Origin: an uncultured Agathobaculum sp.
GTDB taxonomy: Bacteria; Bacillota; Clostridia; Oscillospirales; Butyricicoccaceae
Assembly: GCA_934504345.1 (NCBI GenBank)
Contig: CAKSVR010000010.1
Coordinates: 1-64,000 of the forward strand
DNA: 64,000 nucleotides
Reading direction: 5' to 3'
Numbering within the stretch: position 1 is the first letter of the stretch; each line of letters starts with the position of its first letter. The notes under the pieces are model-generated. The model was not told the DNA's origin, searched no databases, and was given only the letters and a program-made list of their open reading frames with translations. The position numbers were made by a program, and so were the translations under genes. Below are positions 1 to 8,458 of the stretch, in pieces.

Positions 1-1
1 T

Positions 2-62
2 AAAATGTTATCGGTTGATACTGCAAAATTTGACCGATTGTAATTGTAAAATATGACCGATT
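2..62. repeat. three ~23-bp spaced repeats upstream of the DUF4143 gene
   Basis: A 15-base unit of the form AAAATNTGACCGATT starts at positions 25 and 48, exactly 23 bp apart. A more diverged copy (AAAATGTTATCGGTT) starts at position 2, again 23 bp upstream. The first two copies differ at one base. Regular spacing of about two helical turns just upstream of a start codon fits a multi-site operator, though the promoter elements are not clear and part of the region may lie outside the window. Confidence 0.45.
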
Positions 63-98
63 AGCATATAATAATAGAAAGATGTTGAGGTGAGTCAA

Positions 99-1376
99 AT
101 GAACCATTTAAACTATAAACCCCGCATTATCGATGCAAAAGTAGAGGAATATCTATCCGCTTTCGGTGCTGTCTGCATTGAGGGACCGAAATGGTGCGGC
201 AAGACCTGGACTTCTGCGCAGCACAGCAAAAGCGAAATCTATATCGGCGATCCGGCTAACAACTTTCAAAACCGCCAGCTGGCAGAATTGTCTCCCGAAC
301 TGGTGCTAACCGGCGAGGCTCCGCGCTTGATCGACGAATGGCAGGAGGTTCCGCCGCTCTGGGACGCGGTGCGCTACAAGGTAGATCAGACCGCCGAAAA
401 GGGCCAGTTTATTCTGACCGGCTCTGCCACCCCTAACCACAAGGGTGTCCTGCACAGCGGTGCAGGCCGCATTGCCAAGCTGCGTATGCGTCCAATGTCG
501 CTCTACGAGTCGGGCGACTCCAGCGGACAGGTTTCGCTGGAAAAGCTGTGTCATGGCGAAGTTACTACAGCCATGACCGGCGAAGTAGATCTTACCAAGC
601 TGATTGAACTGATTATCCGCGGTGGCTGGCCGGGCAGTCTGGGCTTGCCGCTCAAACAGGCTATGCTGCTGCCTGCCGAGTATCTGAATGCGGTCATTGA
701 CGATGATGTGTACCGTATCGACGGCATCAGACGCGATACACAGAAAATGCGCCTGCTGCTGCGTTCTCTGGCTCGAAATGAGAGCACAACCGTCACAAAT
801 CGAACGTTAATGCGCGATATCAAGGCGGTTGATGATGAGGATATTGACGGCGAAACGGTATCCGCCTATCTGGATATTTTCAAGCGGCTGTTCATCACGG
901 ATAATCAGCCACCGTTCGCTGCCGGTATCCGCTCCTCTGTTCGGATAAAGCAGGCGGAAAAGCGGCATTTCTCCGATCCGTCACTGGCGTGTGCCTTGCT
1001 CCGCGCAACGCCTGCCGGTTTGATTGGTGATCTGGAAACGCTTGGATTTCTATTTGAGGCACTGTGCGAGCGCGATCTGTGTATCTATGCGGAGTCGTTT
1101 GGTGCGAACCTGTATCACTATCAGGATTACCAAAATCAAGAGATCGATGCGGTAATTGAGCTGGCAGACGGTCAGTGGTGCGCTTTTGAGATCAAGCTCG
1201 GTGCAAATCAGATCGATACTGCCGCAGAAAATCTGCTTAAGATTAAGCGTCAGATTGAAGAAGATCCTCGCGGCAAGCCGCCTGCGGTGCTCTGCGTTCT
1301 GTGCGGTATGTCGAATGCCGCCTATCGGCGCGCCGATGGTGTTTTTGTTGTTCCAATCACGGCGCTGAAACCTTAA
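99..1376 (+). CDS. AAA+ ATPase of the DUF4143 family
   Basis: This 425-residue protein has a P-loop near its N terminus (GPKWCGKT, residues 29-36) and an acidic Walker B-like stretch (PRLIDEWQE). It also has a FILTGSATP sensor-like segment and a C-terminal nuclease-fold signature (DAVIEL then AFEIKLG), the usual arrangement of DUF4143 proteins. The family is widespread and its cellular role is unsettled; many members look like stand-alone ATPases of mobile or defence-type loci. An upstream GTG at 90 is possible, but the GAGGTGA ribosome site at 87-93 sits properly before the ATG at 99. It has no operon partner in the window and lies at the 3' side of a tRNA gene, which suits accessory DNA. 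Confidence 0.85.
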   Translation: MNHLNYKPRIIDAKVEEYLSAFGAVCIEGPKWCGKTWTSAQHSKSEIYIGDPANNFQNRQLAELSPELVLTGEAPRLIDEWQEVPPLWDAVRYKVDQTAEKGQFILTGSATPNHKGVLHSGAGRIAKLRMRPMSLYESGDSSGQVSLEKLCHGEVTTAMTGEVDLTKLIELIIRGGWPGSLGLPLKQAMLLPAEYLNAVIDDDVYRIDGIRRDTQKMRLLLRSLARNESTTVTNRTLMRDIKAVDDEDIDGETVSAYLDIFKRLFITDNQPPFAAGIRSSVRIKQAEKRHFSDPSLACALLRATPAGLIGDLETLGFLFEALCERDLCIYAESFGANLYHYQDYQNQEIDAVIELADGQWCAFEIKLGANQIDTAAENLLKIKRQIEEDPRGKPPAVLCVLCGMSNAAYRRADGVFVVPITALKP

Positions 1377-1389
1377 CTAACCTCTCGAA

Positions 1390-1500
1390 TAAGCACAAAA
1401 TAAGCACCATTCTTGGTGCAAGCCTGCGAGAAATCTGCGAGAAGTCGGTCAAACCGACTGATTTCACAGTTATTCCCTATTTCCAAATATCTCTGAAAAG
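1390..1500. other. spacer between DUF4143 gene and tRNA-Leu with small hairpins
   Basis: I see no gene here. The stretch holds short inverted repeats (GCACC..GGTGC near 1405, GTCGGTCAAACCGAC at about 1445-1459). Together with its place at the 3' end of a tRNA, it could be the edge of an integrated element, but no attachment repeat is visible inside the window. Confidence 0.3.
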
Positions 1501-1526
1501 TTCAGAAAAATACCGATAATACAGCA

Positions 1527-1564
1527 AAAGCTCCTGCAATCCATCAAAAGATTACAGGAGCTTT
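1527..1564 (-). terminator. intrinsic terminator after tRNA-Leu
   Basis: AAAGCTCCTG at 1527-1536 pairs with CAGGAGCTTT at 1555-1564 and the pairing extends inward with one mismatch. Read on the minus strand, the stem is followed by a T-rich run. It lies directly downstream of the tRNA 3' end. Confidence 0.7.
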
Positions 1565-1565
1565 C

Positions 1566-1652
1566 TGGTGCCGCCAGCCGGAATCGAACCGGCACGGGTT
1601 TAACTCCGGGGGATTTTAAGTCCCCTGCGTCTACCAGTTCCGCCATGGCGGC
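1566..1652 (-). tRNA. tRNA-Leu (anticodon TAA)
   Basis: Read on the minus strand, the gene begins GCCGCCATGG and ends TGGCGGCACCA, giving a seven-base acceptor stem and an encoded CCA end. The anticodon loop is CTTAAAA with anticodon TAA, a long class II variable arm is present, and the T-arm GGTTCGATTCC is canonical. The length of 87 nt including CCA fits tRNA-Leu. Confidence 0.95.
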
Positions 1653-1660
1653 ATGATACT

Positions 1661-1689
1661 ATTATAACAGAACGGGCACGGTCTGTCAA
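1661..1689 (-). promoter_or_regulatory. consensus promoter of the tRNA-Leu gene
   Basis: On the minus strand, TTGACA (1684-1689) and TATAAT (1661-1666) are separated by exactly 17 bp. This is a perfect vegetative sigma-A promoter ending just before the tRNA 5' end at 1652. Its -35 box and spacer lie within the hairpin that terminates the upstream transporter gene. Confidence 0.85.
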
Positions 1690-1700
1690 ACCGTGCCCGT
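1672..1700 (-). terminator. terminator hairpin of the symporter gene
   Basis: ACGGGCACGGT (1672-1682) and ACCGTGCCCGT (1690-1700) form an 11-bp perfect stem with a seven-base loop. It lies 8 bp beyond the stop codon of the minus-strand symporter gene. The tail is only moderately T-rich. Confidence 0.6.
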
Positions 1701-1707
1701 ATGCATT

Positions 1708-2982
1708 TTAATTCTTGTTAAACACCGATTTATCCAGTGCGCCGTCCTGATGCGCCACGATGGTGGTGCAGACTGCATCGCCGGTGATATTAACGGCGGT
1801 GCGCGCCATATCGAGGATACGGTCGATACCCATGATCAGGCCGATGCCGGCAACCGGCAGACCGACCGAATCAAATACCATCGCCAGCGTGACAAGGCCG
1901 ACCGACGGAACGCCTGCCGTACCGATGGAGGCCAGCGTAGCAGTCGCGATAACGGTCAGGTAGTCCGCAGGGGAGAGCTGGATGCCGAACGCCTGTGCAA
2001 CGAACACAACGGCCACGCCCTGCATGATGGACGTACCATCCATGTTGATGGTCGCGCCGAGCGGGATGGTAAAGGACGAAATACGGCGGTTTACGCCGAT
2101 CTTCTCCTCCAGCGTGTCGATATTCATCGGGATGGTGGCGTTGGAGGTCGCAGTCGAGAACGCGAAGCCCATGACCGGTGCGAACTTCTTGAGGAAGCGC
2201 AGCGGATTGAGCCGCGTGAACAGCGCCAGCAAAATCTGGTACACGCCGCAGCACTGGATGACCAGCGCCAGCAGCACCGCGCCCATGTACTTGAACATCG
2301 GCACCATCGCGGAGAAGCCGAGGCCCGCAAAGGTCTTGGCGATGAGGCAGAACACGCCGATCGGCGCGAGGCCCATGACCATCATCGTCATTTCCATCAT
2401 AATATCGTTGCCCTGCTGGAAGAAGTTCGTCACCAGCTGGGTCTTATCCTGCAGTTTCGCGAGGATAACGCCGATAATGAGCGCAAACACGATGACCTGC
2501 AGCATTTCGCCGTTGGCGAGTGCGCCGATCGGGTTTTTCGGGATGATATTCAGCAGGGTTTCCGCGAAGCTGACCGAATCCGAGGAAGCGGTGACTTCAG
2601 CAGCATGGATCTGCGACATATCCAGACCCATGCCCGGCTTGATGAGCAGACCGATGCCGAGTGCGACGGCAACGGCCATCATGGTGGTGATGATATAGAA
2701 GCCGATGATCTTCACGCCGACCTTGCCGAGCGTTTTACTGTCGCCGATGGCGGTAGCGCCGCAGATGAGCGAGCAGAATACCAGCGGTACGACCAGCATC
2801 TGCATCAGGCGGATAAAGCCCTGACCGACGACATAAAAAATACCGTTTACGAACACATTCTGTACAAAATCGACATCCGCAGCGAACATATTCAGGATAA
2901 TACCGAGGATCGCACCGAGGATCAGCGCGATGAATATCTGTGTGGTCAGGCCGATTTTCTTTTTCTCTTTTACATCATTCAT
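1708..2982 (-). CDS. dicarboxylate/amino acid:cation symporter (DAACS family)
   Basis: This 424-residue membrane protein belongs to the glutamate/aspartate/dicarboxylate symporter family, which couples uptake of acidic amino acids or dicarboxylates to Na+ or H+. Visible family features are the serine-rich re-entrant loop (AFSTATSNATIP), the NMDGTS motif after it, and the C-terminal substrate-site helix DMARTAVNITGD. The Arg-Thr, Asn and Asp positions that bind the acidic substrate in GltPh-type proteins are kept, which favours glutamate, aspartate or C4-dicarboxylates over neutral amino acids. Its ATG overlaps the stop of the upstream SDR gene by four bases (ATGA), so the two are translationally coupled. 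Confidence 0.9.
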   Translation of the reverse strand: MNDVKEKKKIGLTTQIFIALILGAILGIILNMFAADVDFVQNVFVNGIFYVVGQGFIRLMQMLVVPLVFCSLICGATAIGDSKTLGKVGVKIIGFYIITTMMAVAVALGIGLLIKPGMGLDMSQIHAAEVTASSDSVSFAETLLNIIPKNPIGALANGEMLQVIVFALIIGVILAKLQDKTQLVTNFFQQGNDIMMEMTMMVMGLAPIGVFCLIAKTFAGLGFSAMVPMFKYMGAVLLALVIQCCGVYQILLALFTRLNPLRFLKKFAPVMGFAFSTATSNATIPMNIDTLEEKIGVNRRISSFTIPLGATINMDGTSIMQGVAVVFVAQAFGIQLSPADYLTVIATATLASIGTAGVPSVGLVTLAMVFDSVGLPVAGIGLIMGIDRILDMARTAVNITGDAVCTTIVAHQDGALDKSVFNKN

Positions 2983-3842
2983 TTACGTCCTCCAGTCTGC
3001 CGGGCAGACATATATTCGCTCAGTGCGTCCTTCCAGTCCGGCATTTGATACAGGTCCGTGATACGCAGCATCATGTTGTCGAGCAGCGTAAAGCGCGGGC
3101 GCAGTGCGGTGTTCTCGGATGCCGAGGTGACGGGCACATCGGCTTTTCCGGCCAGCCGCAGGATCTCGCGGGCAAACTCCGCGCGGGAGCACGAGCCGTC
3201 GCACGAGGCGTGGAACAGGCCGTACTCGCGGCTGTGCATCAGGCAGTCGATAAAGCCTGCCAGTGCATCCGCCGAGGTCGGGGACGAGATCTCGTCCTCC
3301 GGCAGGTGAACAGTGCCCTCTTTTTCCGCGGTTTCGAGCACACGGTCAACAAAATCATACGAGCCTACGCCGTACAGCCACGACGAACGCACGATAACGT
3401 GCTTGTCGGTCAGCTCGCGCACCAGCTTTTCGCCGGCGTACTTGCTCTTGCCGTACATGGTGGTCGGCTGGGGATCGTCAAACTCGCAGTAGGCCTTGTT
3501 GCCGTCGCCGCCGAATACGTCGTCGGTCGAGATCTGGATGAATTTCGCATCGATGCGTCTTGCAGCGGTGGCAAGGTTGCGGGCGCCGATGGCGTTGATC
3601 TTGTAGGCCTCCTCGGGATTTTCCTCGCAGGCGCGCACATCGGTCAGACCGGCGCAGTTGATGATGACATCCGGATGGTTGATGTCGGCAAAGCGGCCGA
3701 CAACGGATACATCCTCCACCGGAACGTCGCGGTCGCTCGTCACCAGCTTATAGGCTGTGTTGCCGCCGAAACGATGGCTGAGCGCCGAGCCTAATCGGCC
3801 GCTTGCTCCCGCGATCCATATGCGGGTTGTGATACTGTTCAT
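2979..3842 (-). CDS. RmlD-like NAD(P)-dependent sugar reductase (extended SDR)
   Basis: The 287-residue product has an N-terminal Rossmann motif (GASGRLGSAL), a conserved STDDVFGG segment and the catalytic YGKSK tetrad. These are typical of dTDP-4-dehydrorhamnose reductase-like extended SDRs. No other dTDP-rhamnose gene is nearby, so the substrate is uncertain. A GTG six bases upstream (3848) is in frame, but the AAGGAGAGG ribosome site fits the ATG at 3842. It is the first gene of a two-gene operon with the acidic amino-acid symporter; why a sugar-nucleotide-type reductase is coupled to that transporter is not obvious. Confidence 0.8.
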   Translation of the reverse strand: MNSITTRIWIAGASGRLGSALSHRFGGNTAYKLVTSDRDVPVEDVSVVGRFADINHPDVIINCAGLTDVRACEENPEEAYKINAIGARNLATAARRIDAKFIQISTDDVFGGDGNKAYCEFDDPQPTTMYGKSKYAGEKLVRELTDKHVIVRSSWLYGVGSYDFVDRVLETAEKEGTVHLPEDEISSPTSADALAGFIDCLMHSREYGLFHASCDGSCSRAEFAREILRLAGKADVPVTSASENTALRPRFTLLDNMMLRITDLYQMPDWKDALSEYMSARQTGGRK

Positions 3843-4172
3843 ATACACCTCTCCTTACAGGCTCGGCGCAGCGGCGCTGCTCCGGCGTGCTTTTCCGTTC
3901 TTCTAATAAGACAGTATAGCACAAATTCGTTAAAAAAACAACAAAGATTTCGGGATTTTGCATAATTATACCCGTGTTCTTGCAAATTGTGCGATATATG
4001 CAAAAACAGGATGCATTTTTATGCAGGTTTTCCATAGTATACCTTATTGCCGAAAATGTATGTCAAATCCGGTCAAACCGTGCCGGATGCGGTTGACGGA
4101 GCACGGGCGGAAATGCTATGATACAACTGTATGTGTATACAAAAAATCAGCGGGAACGGACGGGAGGCACGC
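3843..4172. promoter_or_regulatory. divergent intergenic region with promoters
   Basis: This gene-free stretch separates divergent operons. For the minus strand, TATACT (plus-strand 3917-3922) is a likely -10 element with a weak T-rich -35. For the plus strand, TTGACG (4093-4098) and TATGAT (4117-4122) are 18 bp apart. The middle is AT-rich and holds several TGCAT/ATGCA half-sites (around 3960, 3998 and 4012-4022) that could bind a regulator. Confidence 0.55.
4093..4122 (+). promoter_or_regulatory. sigma-A promoter of the binding-protein/kinase operon
   Basis: TTGACG and TATGAT with an 18-bp spacer match the vegetative consensus well. They lie about 50 bp upstream of the lipoprotein start codon. 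Confidence 0.65.
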
Positions 4173-4985
4173 ATGAAAACAACGTGGAAACTTGCACTCG
4201 GCGCGGCAGTACTGGCCGTTCTGCTGGGCGGCTGCGCGCGGATGCAGGCCGAAAAGCCGGATGCGGCGGACGGCCCTGTCCTCACCATCGGCGTGGACGA
4301 GGAATATGAGCCGTATTCCTATCTGAACGATATGGGCGAGCTGGTCGGCGCGGACATCGCGCTGGCGCAGGAGGCGTGCCGCCGCATAGGCCGCACACCG
4401 GCGTATCAGTCCATCCAGTGGGATAAAAAGGACGAGTATCTCGCAGACGGCACGATCGACTGCGTGTGGAGCTGCTTCACCTATACCGGCCGCGAGGAAC
4501 AGTATCTCTGGGCCGGGCCGTATCTGTACAGCCGCCAGATAGCGGTCGTGCGGGCAGGCAGTGAGGTGAAGGACCTTGCGGACCTTGCCGGAAAGCGCGT
4601 GGCGGTGATGAGCAGCACCAAGCCGGAGGAGCTCCTGCTGACAGCGGACGGCGTGACTGTGCCGCAGGCAGGCGAGGTGCTCAGCTACGGCACGCTCGAT
4701 CTGGCATTCACCGCCATGCGGCGCGGCTATGTGGATGCCGCAGCCGGACACGAAACCGCGGTGCGCCCGCTCATCGGCACGATGGAAGCCGACTACCGCG
4801 TGCTGGAAACGCCGCTGATGGCTGTGCAGGTCGGCGTGGCGTTCCGGAAAGGCGGCGATGCGGCGCTGGCCGCGCAGCTGACCGATACGCTCGCCGAGAT
4901 GGCGGCGGACGGCACGACGGCGGAGATCGTCGAGCAATACGGACTGGATGCGGCGAATGTCATCGGGAGGGAGAGCCGTGGCTGA
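4173..4985 (+). CDS. extracellular amino-acid-type solute-binding lipoprotein (SBP_bac_3)
   Basis: The 270-residue protein starts at the ATG at 4173 behind GGGAGG. It carries a lipoprotein signal peptide with lipobox LLGGC (Cys21), followed by a periplasmic binding fold of the polar amino-acid/glutamine type (TIGVDEEYEPYSY near the start, then DIALAQEAC and GTIDCVWSCFTYT). There is no ABC permease or ATPase beside it. Its end overlaps the start of a hybrid histidine kinase by eight bases. I infer that it is an extracellular ligand sensor for that kinase rather than a transport protein; a scavenging role with a distant transporter remains possible. Confidence 0.85.
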   Translation: MKTTWKLALGAAVLAVLLGGCARMQAEKPDAADGPVLTIGVDEEYEPYSYLNDMGELVGADIALAQEACRRIGRTPAYQSIQWDKKDEYLADGTIDCVWSCFTYTGREEQYLWAGPYLYSRQIAVVRAGSEVKDLADLAGKRVAVMSSTKPEELLLTADGVTVPQAGEVLSYGTLDLAFTAMRRGYVDAAAGHETAVRPLIGTMEADYRVLETPLMAVQVGVAFRKGGDAALAAQLTDTLAEMAADGTTAEIVEQYGLDAANVIGRESRG

Positions 4986-7515
4986 AAAACGCAACAAGCG
5001 GAAGCGCTGCTGTGAGGGCATGATGTGGATACCGCTGGCGGCGGGCGCGCTCGCGCTGGTGCTGCTGTTTGCGGTCGTCACACAGCGCGACCTGTATAAA
5101 ATGCACGCGGCGGCGGACGAAACCATCGGTTTTGTCCGCTCCTGCTGCGAAAAATACAACAATTACAGACTTGGCGTGCAGACTGCCGAGCTTCAGAGCG
5201 TGCTGGACAAAGTCCGGGCATTCAGCCAGTATCTGACGGCGCACGGCGCGACCGATACGGACACCATGCAGACCTATCTGCGGGAGCAGGAGCTCGACGG
5301 CGTGCTCGTGCTGGACAGCACGCTCATGCCGACGGTGAGCGCATCGCAGTCCGGTGCAAATGCTTACAGCGCGTGGCGCGATGTGCTCGAGGACGAAAAT
5401 GTGAGCAGCATCCTGCACAATCCGAGCAAATCCTTTCTCCAGACCGAGGAGATAGACGGCACGGTGTACGATTACGCCGTTACCGCCCGTCCGAACGGCG
5501 CGGGACTGATCCTGTGTTACAGCCGTTCCAAGCTCGTGCATCCGGACGAGGCTGAGTTCTCGATGAACACGCTGCTCTCCGGCTATACGCTGCGGCTGGA
5601 CGGCGTGGCCGTTGTCACGGATGGGGAAAACGTGCTCTGCTCGAATGAGCCCGCCATGCAGAACCGCCGGGTCGATGAGCTGCAGATCATGGCCGAGGGC
5701 GAAAACCTGCGGAGCGAGGACGGCATCACGACCATCCGCCATGCGGGCGAGAAATGGTACGGTTTTCAGAGCAAATACAAATCGTGGAACATCTATGTGT
5801 ACTTTCCGATACACGGCATCTACGCCGGCCGCTCCACGGTGATGGCCTACGGCATCATCCTGTATGTGCTGTTCTGGCTGCTGTATCTCATGCTGCGCCA
5901 CCGCACCATGCAGGATAATCTGCACTACATGGAGCGGCAGTACCAGCTGACAAACGCGATCGGCAGCGCCTATGCGGGCGGCGTCCACTTGCAGCTGGAT
6001 ACCGACACATGGGAGCCGATCAACCTGCCCGCACGGCTCGTGCCGCTGCTCCGCGAGGGCACACCGGCCACCACCATGCTGTATATGCTGATCGAGCGCC
6101 GCATTGCCGCACCGTACCGTGAGATCATGCACCAGTTTGCCGATCTGCGGACGATGGCCGACCGGCTGGACGGCAAGAACAGTCTGGGCTGCGATTACGA
6201 GAATGTGGACGGCGATTGGTACTATACGCTGCTCGTGCCGCAAAAGCGCGATGCGGCGGGTCGTGTCACCTCGGCGGCGCTGCTCATCCGCGATGTGACC
6301 GAGGAGAAAAAGCGCGAGCTGAACTATCAGGAGCAGCTTCGCCTCACCGCCGAGCAGGCCGAGCGGGCGAATATCGCCAAAACGGATTTCCTGCGCCGCA
6401 TGAGCCACGACATCCGCACGCCCATCAACGGCATCCGCGGCATGGTGGAGATCGGCCGCCACTATGCGGGCGATGAGCAAAAGCAGGAGGAATGCCGCCA
6501 GAAGATCATGGATGCCTCGGGCTTTCTGCTCGATTTAGTCAACGATGTGCTGGATATGAACAAGCTGGAGTCCGGCGAGATCAAGCTGGACAGTCGGCCG
6601 TTCGATCTGCACGAAGTGCTGCACGAAACCTTCGAGCTGATGAACCAGCAGGCCCGCGAGGCGGGCGTTGTCTGCACATTCACGCCGCCGGCCATCACGC
6701 ACAGCCGTTTGATCGGCAGTCCGCTGCATCTGCGGCAGATCTGGCAGAATGTGATGACGAATGCGGTCAAGTACAACAAACCGGGCGGAACGGTGCACGT
6801 TTCGTGCAAAGAAACCGACGTGAACGGCAATAAAGCCGTGTTCGTGTTCACCTGCGCGGACACCGGCATCGGCATGAGCGAGGAATTCCAGAAGCACATT
6901 TTCGAGCCGTTCGCGCAGGAAAACAGCGCCGCCCGCACGAATTACAAGGGCACGGGTCTGGGTATGTCCATCGTCAAGGAGCTGGTCGAGCACATGGGCG
7001 GCAGCATCACGTTTACGAGCAGGCAGGGCGTGGGCACAACGTTCGTGCTGACCGTGCCGATGGAGATCGATCCGAGCGCACCGGCGGCGGACACCGCGCC
7101 GCAGACGGCGGAAAATACGTCCATCAAGGGCGTGCGCGTGCTGGTGGCGGAGGACAATGCGCTCAATATGGAGATCACGCAGTTCCTGCTCGAGGACAAC
7201 GGCGCAGCCGTCACCGGCGTGTGGAACGGTCAGGAGGCGGTCGAGGCGTTCGCGGCCTCTCAACCGGGGGATTTCGACATCATCCTGCTGGATGTGATGA
7301 TGCCGGTGATGAACGGACTGGATGCGGCGCGGGCCATCCGTGCGCTCGAGCGTCCGGATGCAAAGACCATCCCCATGCTGGCCATGACGGCCAACGCCTT
7401 CGCGGACGATGTGGAGCGCAGTCTGGAGGCGGGCATCAACGAGCATCTGACCAAGCCGATAGAGTCGGATAAAGTTATCAAAACCATCGCAAAATATGTA
7501 CATAAGCGGCGATAA
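4978..7515 (+). CDS. membrane hybrid histidine kinase with C-terminal receiver
   Basis: The 845-residue protein has an N-terminal membrane segment (about residues 15-37), a roughly 270-residue extracytoplasmic region and a second membrane segment (YGIILYVLFWLLYLML). A PAS-like linker follows, then a HisKA domain with the phosphoacceptor in SHDIRTPING (about residue 476). The HATPase domain shows NVMTNAVKYN, DTGIGM and GTGLGMS. A receiver domain ends the protein (ILLDVMMPVMNG with Asp near residue 771, and the Lys of KPIE). The GTG start at 4978 lies inside the binding-lipoprotein gene, so the two are coupled. No DNA-binding output is fused or adjacent; the target is outside the window or acts through phosphorelay. 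Confidence 0.9.
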   Translation: MAEKRNKRKRCCEGMMWIPLAAGALALVLLFAVVTQRDLYKMHAAADETIGFVRSCCEKYNNYRLGVQTAELQSVLDKVRAFSQYLTAHGATDTDTMQTYLREQELDGVLVLDSTLMPTVSASQSGANAYSAWRDVLEDENVSSILHNPSKSFLQTEEIDGTVYDYAVTARPNGAGLILCYSRSKLVHPDEAEFSMNTLLSGYTLRLDGVAVVTDGENVLCSNEPAMQNRRVDELQIMAEGENLRSEDGITTIRHAGEKWYGFQSKYKSWNIYVYFPIHGIYAGRSTVMAYGIILYVLFWLLYLMLRHRTMQDNLHYMERQYQLTNAIGSAYAGGVHLQLDTDTWEPINLPARLVPLLREGTPATTMLYMLIERRIAAPYREIMHQFADLRTMADRLDGKNSLGCDYENVDGDWYYTLLVPQKRDAAGRVTSAALLIRDVTEEKKRELNYQEQLRLTAEQAERANIAKTDFLRRMSHDIRTPINGIRGMVEIGRHYAGDEQKQEECRQKIMDASGFLLDLVNDVLDMNKLESGEIKLDSRPFDLHEVLHETFELMNQQAREAGVVCTFTPPAITHSRLIGSPLHLRQIWQNVMTNAVKYNKPGGTVHVSCKETDVNGNKAVFVFTCADTGIGMSEEFQKHIFEPFAQENSAARTNYKGTGLGMSIVKELVEHMGGSITFTSRQGVGTTFVLTVPMEIDPSAPAADTAPQTAENTSIKGVRVLVAEDNALNMEITQFLLEDNGAAVTGVWNGQEAVEAFAASQPGDFDIILLDVMMPVMNGLDAARAIRALERPDAKTIPMLAMTANAFADDVERSLEAGINEHLTKPIESDKVIKTIAKYVHKRR

Positions 7516-7527
7516 GCCGGTAAGGAA

Positions 7528-7573
7528 TATCAACCATCCCTCCGTGCGGATACCCGGAGGGATGGTTGATTTT
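7528..7573 (+). terminator. intrinsic terminator after the hybrid kinase gene
   Basis: ATCAACCATCCCTCCG (7529-7544) and CGGAGGGATGGTTGAT (7555-7570) form a perfect 16-bp stem 13 bp after the stop codon. A short TTTAT tail follows. Confidence 0.75.
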
Positions 7574-7622
7574 ATATGAAAATGAAAGGTTTATATTGTG
7601 AGAAACACCCAAAGCTATCGCG

Positions 7623-7651
7623 TTGACCGGCGGTGTGTTTGGTGATATAAT
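7623..7651 (+). promoter_or_regulatory. sigma-A promoter of cutC-licT
   Basis: TTGACC (7623-7628) and TATAAT (7646-7651) are spaced by 17 bp. They lie 37 bp upstream of the cutC start codon. Confidence 0.75.
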
Positions 7652-7687
7652 TAACTGATATAACAATATAGATGGGGGGAACAGGAA

Positions 7688-8458
7688 ATGAAACCCGTTC
7701 TGGAGGTTTGTGTCGATTCGGTCGATTCCGCGGTGAGCGCGGCACGAGGCGGCGCGATGCGGCTGGAGCTGTGCGCGAATCTGATGATCGGCGGCACCTC
7801 GCCGGATGAGGACCTGTTCCGTATGGTGCGGGAGCAGGTGTCCGTGCCGATTCGTGTGCTGCTGCGCCCGCGCGGCGGCGATTTTTTATATTCCGAAAAC
7901 GAATTTGCGCTGCTCTGCCGTCAGGCGGAGCGGTTTGCCGCGCTCGGCGCGGACGGTATTGTCATCGGCGTGCTCACGCCCGCAGGCGAGCTGGATGAGG
8001 CGCGCATGGCGAAGCTCATCTCGCTGGCAGGCGGCTGCGGCATCACGCTGCACCGCGCGTTCGATGTCTGCCGCGACCCGTTCGCGGCGCTGGAAACCGC
8101 CGTGCGGCTGGGCGTGGATACCATCCTCACCTCGGGTCAGCAGGCGAGCTGCACCGAGGGTGCGCCGCTGCTGCGCGAGCTGGTCGAAAAAGCAGGGGAG
8201 CGCGTGCAGATTTTGGTCGGCGCGGGCGTAAATGCCGCCGCCATCCGCGATCTGCAGCCGAAAACCGGCGCAAATGCGTTCCATTTATCCGCGAAGCGTG
8301 TAGAAAACAGCAGAATGCAGTTCCGGCGCGAAAATGTGCCGATGGGCCTGCCCGGATTGAGCGAGTTCAGTCTGTGGCGGTGCGACGAACAGGCCGTCCG
8401 CGCGGCGAGAGCGGCGTTTGAGGCGTGCTGCGGGACGGATCAGGAGGCACGGCCGTGA
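7688..8458 (+). CDS. cutC: CutC family TIM-barrel protein
   Basis: The 256-residue protein matches CutC from its first residues (LEVCVDSVDSA..GGAMRLELCANL) through IRVLLRPRGGDF and LHRAFDVCRDP to ILVGAGVNA. CutC was named for copper homeostasis, but its biochemical function is not firmly established. Here its stop codon overlaps the start of a LicT-type antiterminator (GTGA), and a sugar PTS/nag cluster follows. The context therefore points to carbohydrate metabolism rather than metal handling. The start follows a GGGGGGAACAGG ribosome site. Confidence 0.9.
   Translation: MKPVLEVCVDSVDSAVSAARGGAMRLELCANLMIGGTSPDEDLFRMVREQVSVPIRVLLRPRGGDFLYSENEFALLCRQAERFAALGADGIVIGVLTPAGELDEARMAKLISLAGGCGITLHRAFDVCRDPFAALETAVRLGVDTILTSGQQASCTEGAPLLRELVEKAGERVQILVGAGVNAAAIRDLQPKTGANAFHLSAKRVENSRMQFRRENVPMGLPGLSEFSLWRCDEQAVRAARAAFEACCGTDQEARP

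Noticed and set aside
1693..3048. 451-codon plus-strand frame opposite the symporter and SDR genes
   Set aside because: The translation is rich in Arg, His and Asp, typical of an antisense shadow, and the minus strand encodes two clear families.
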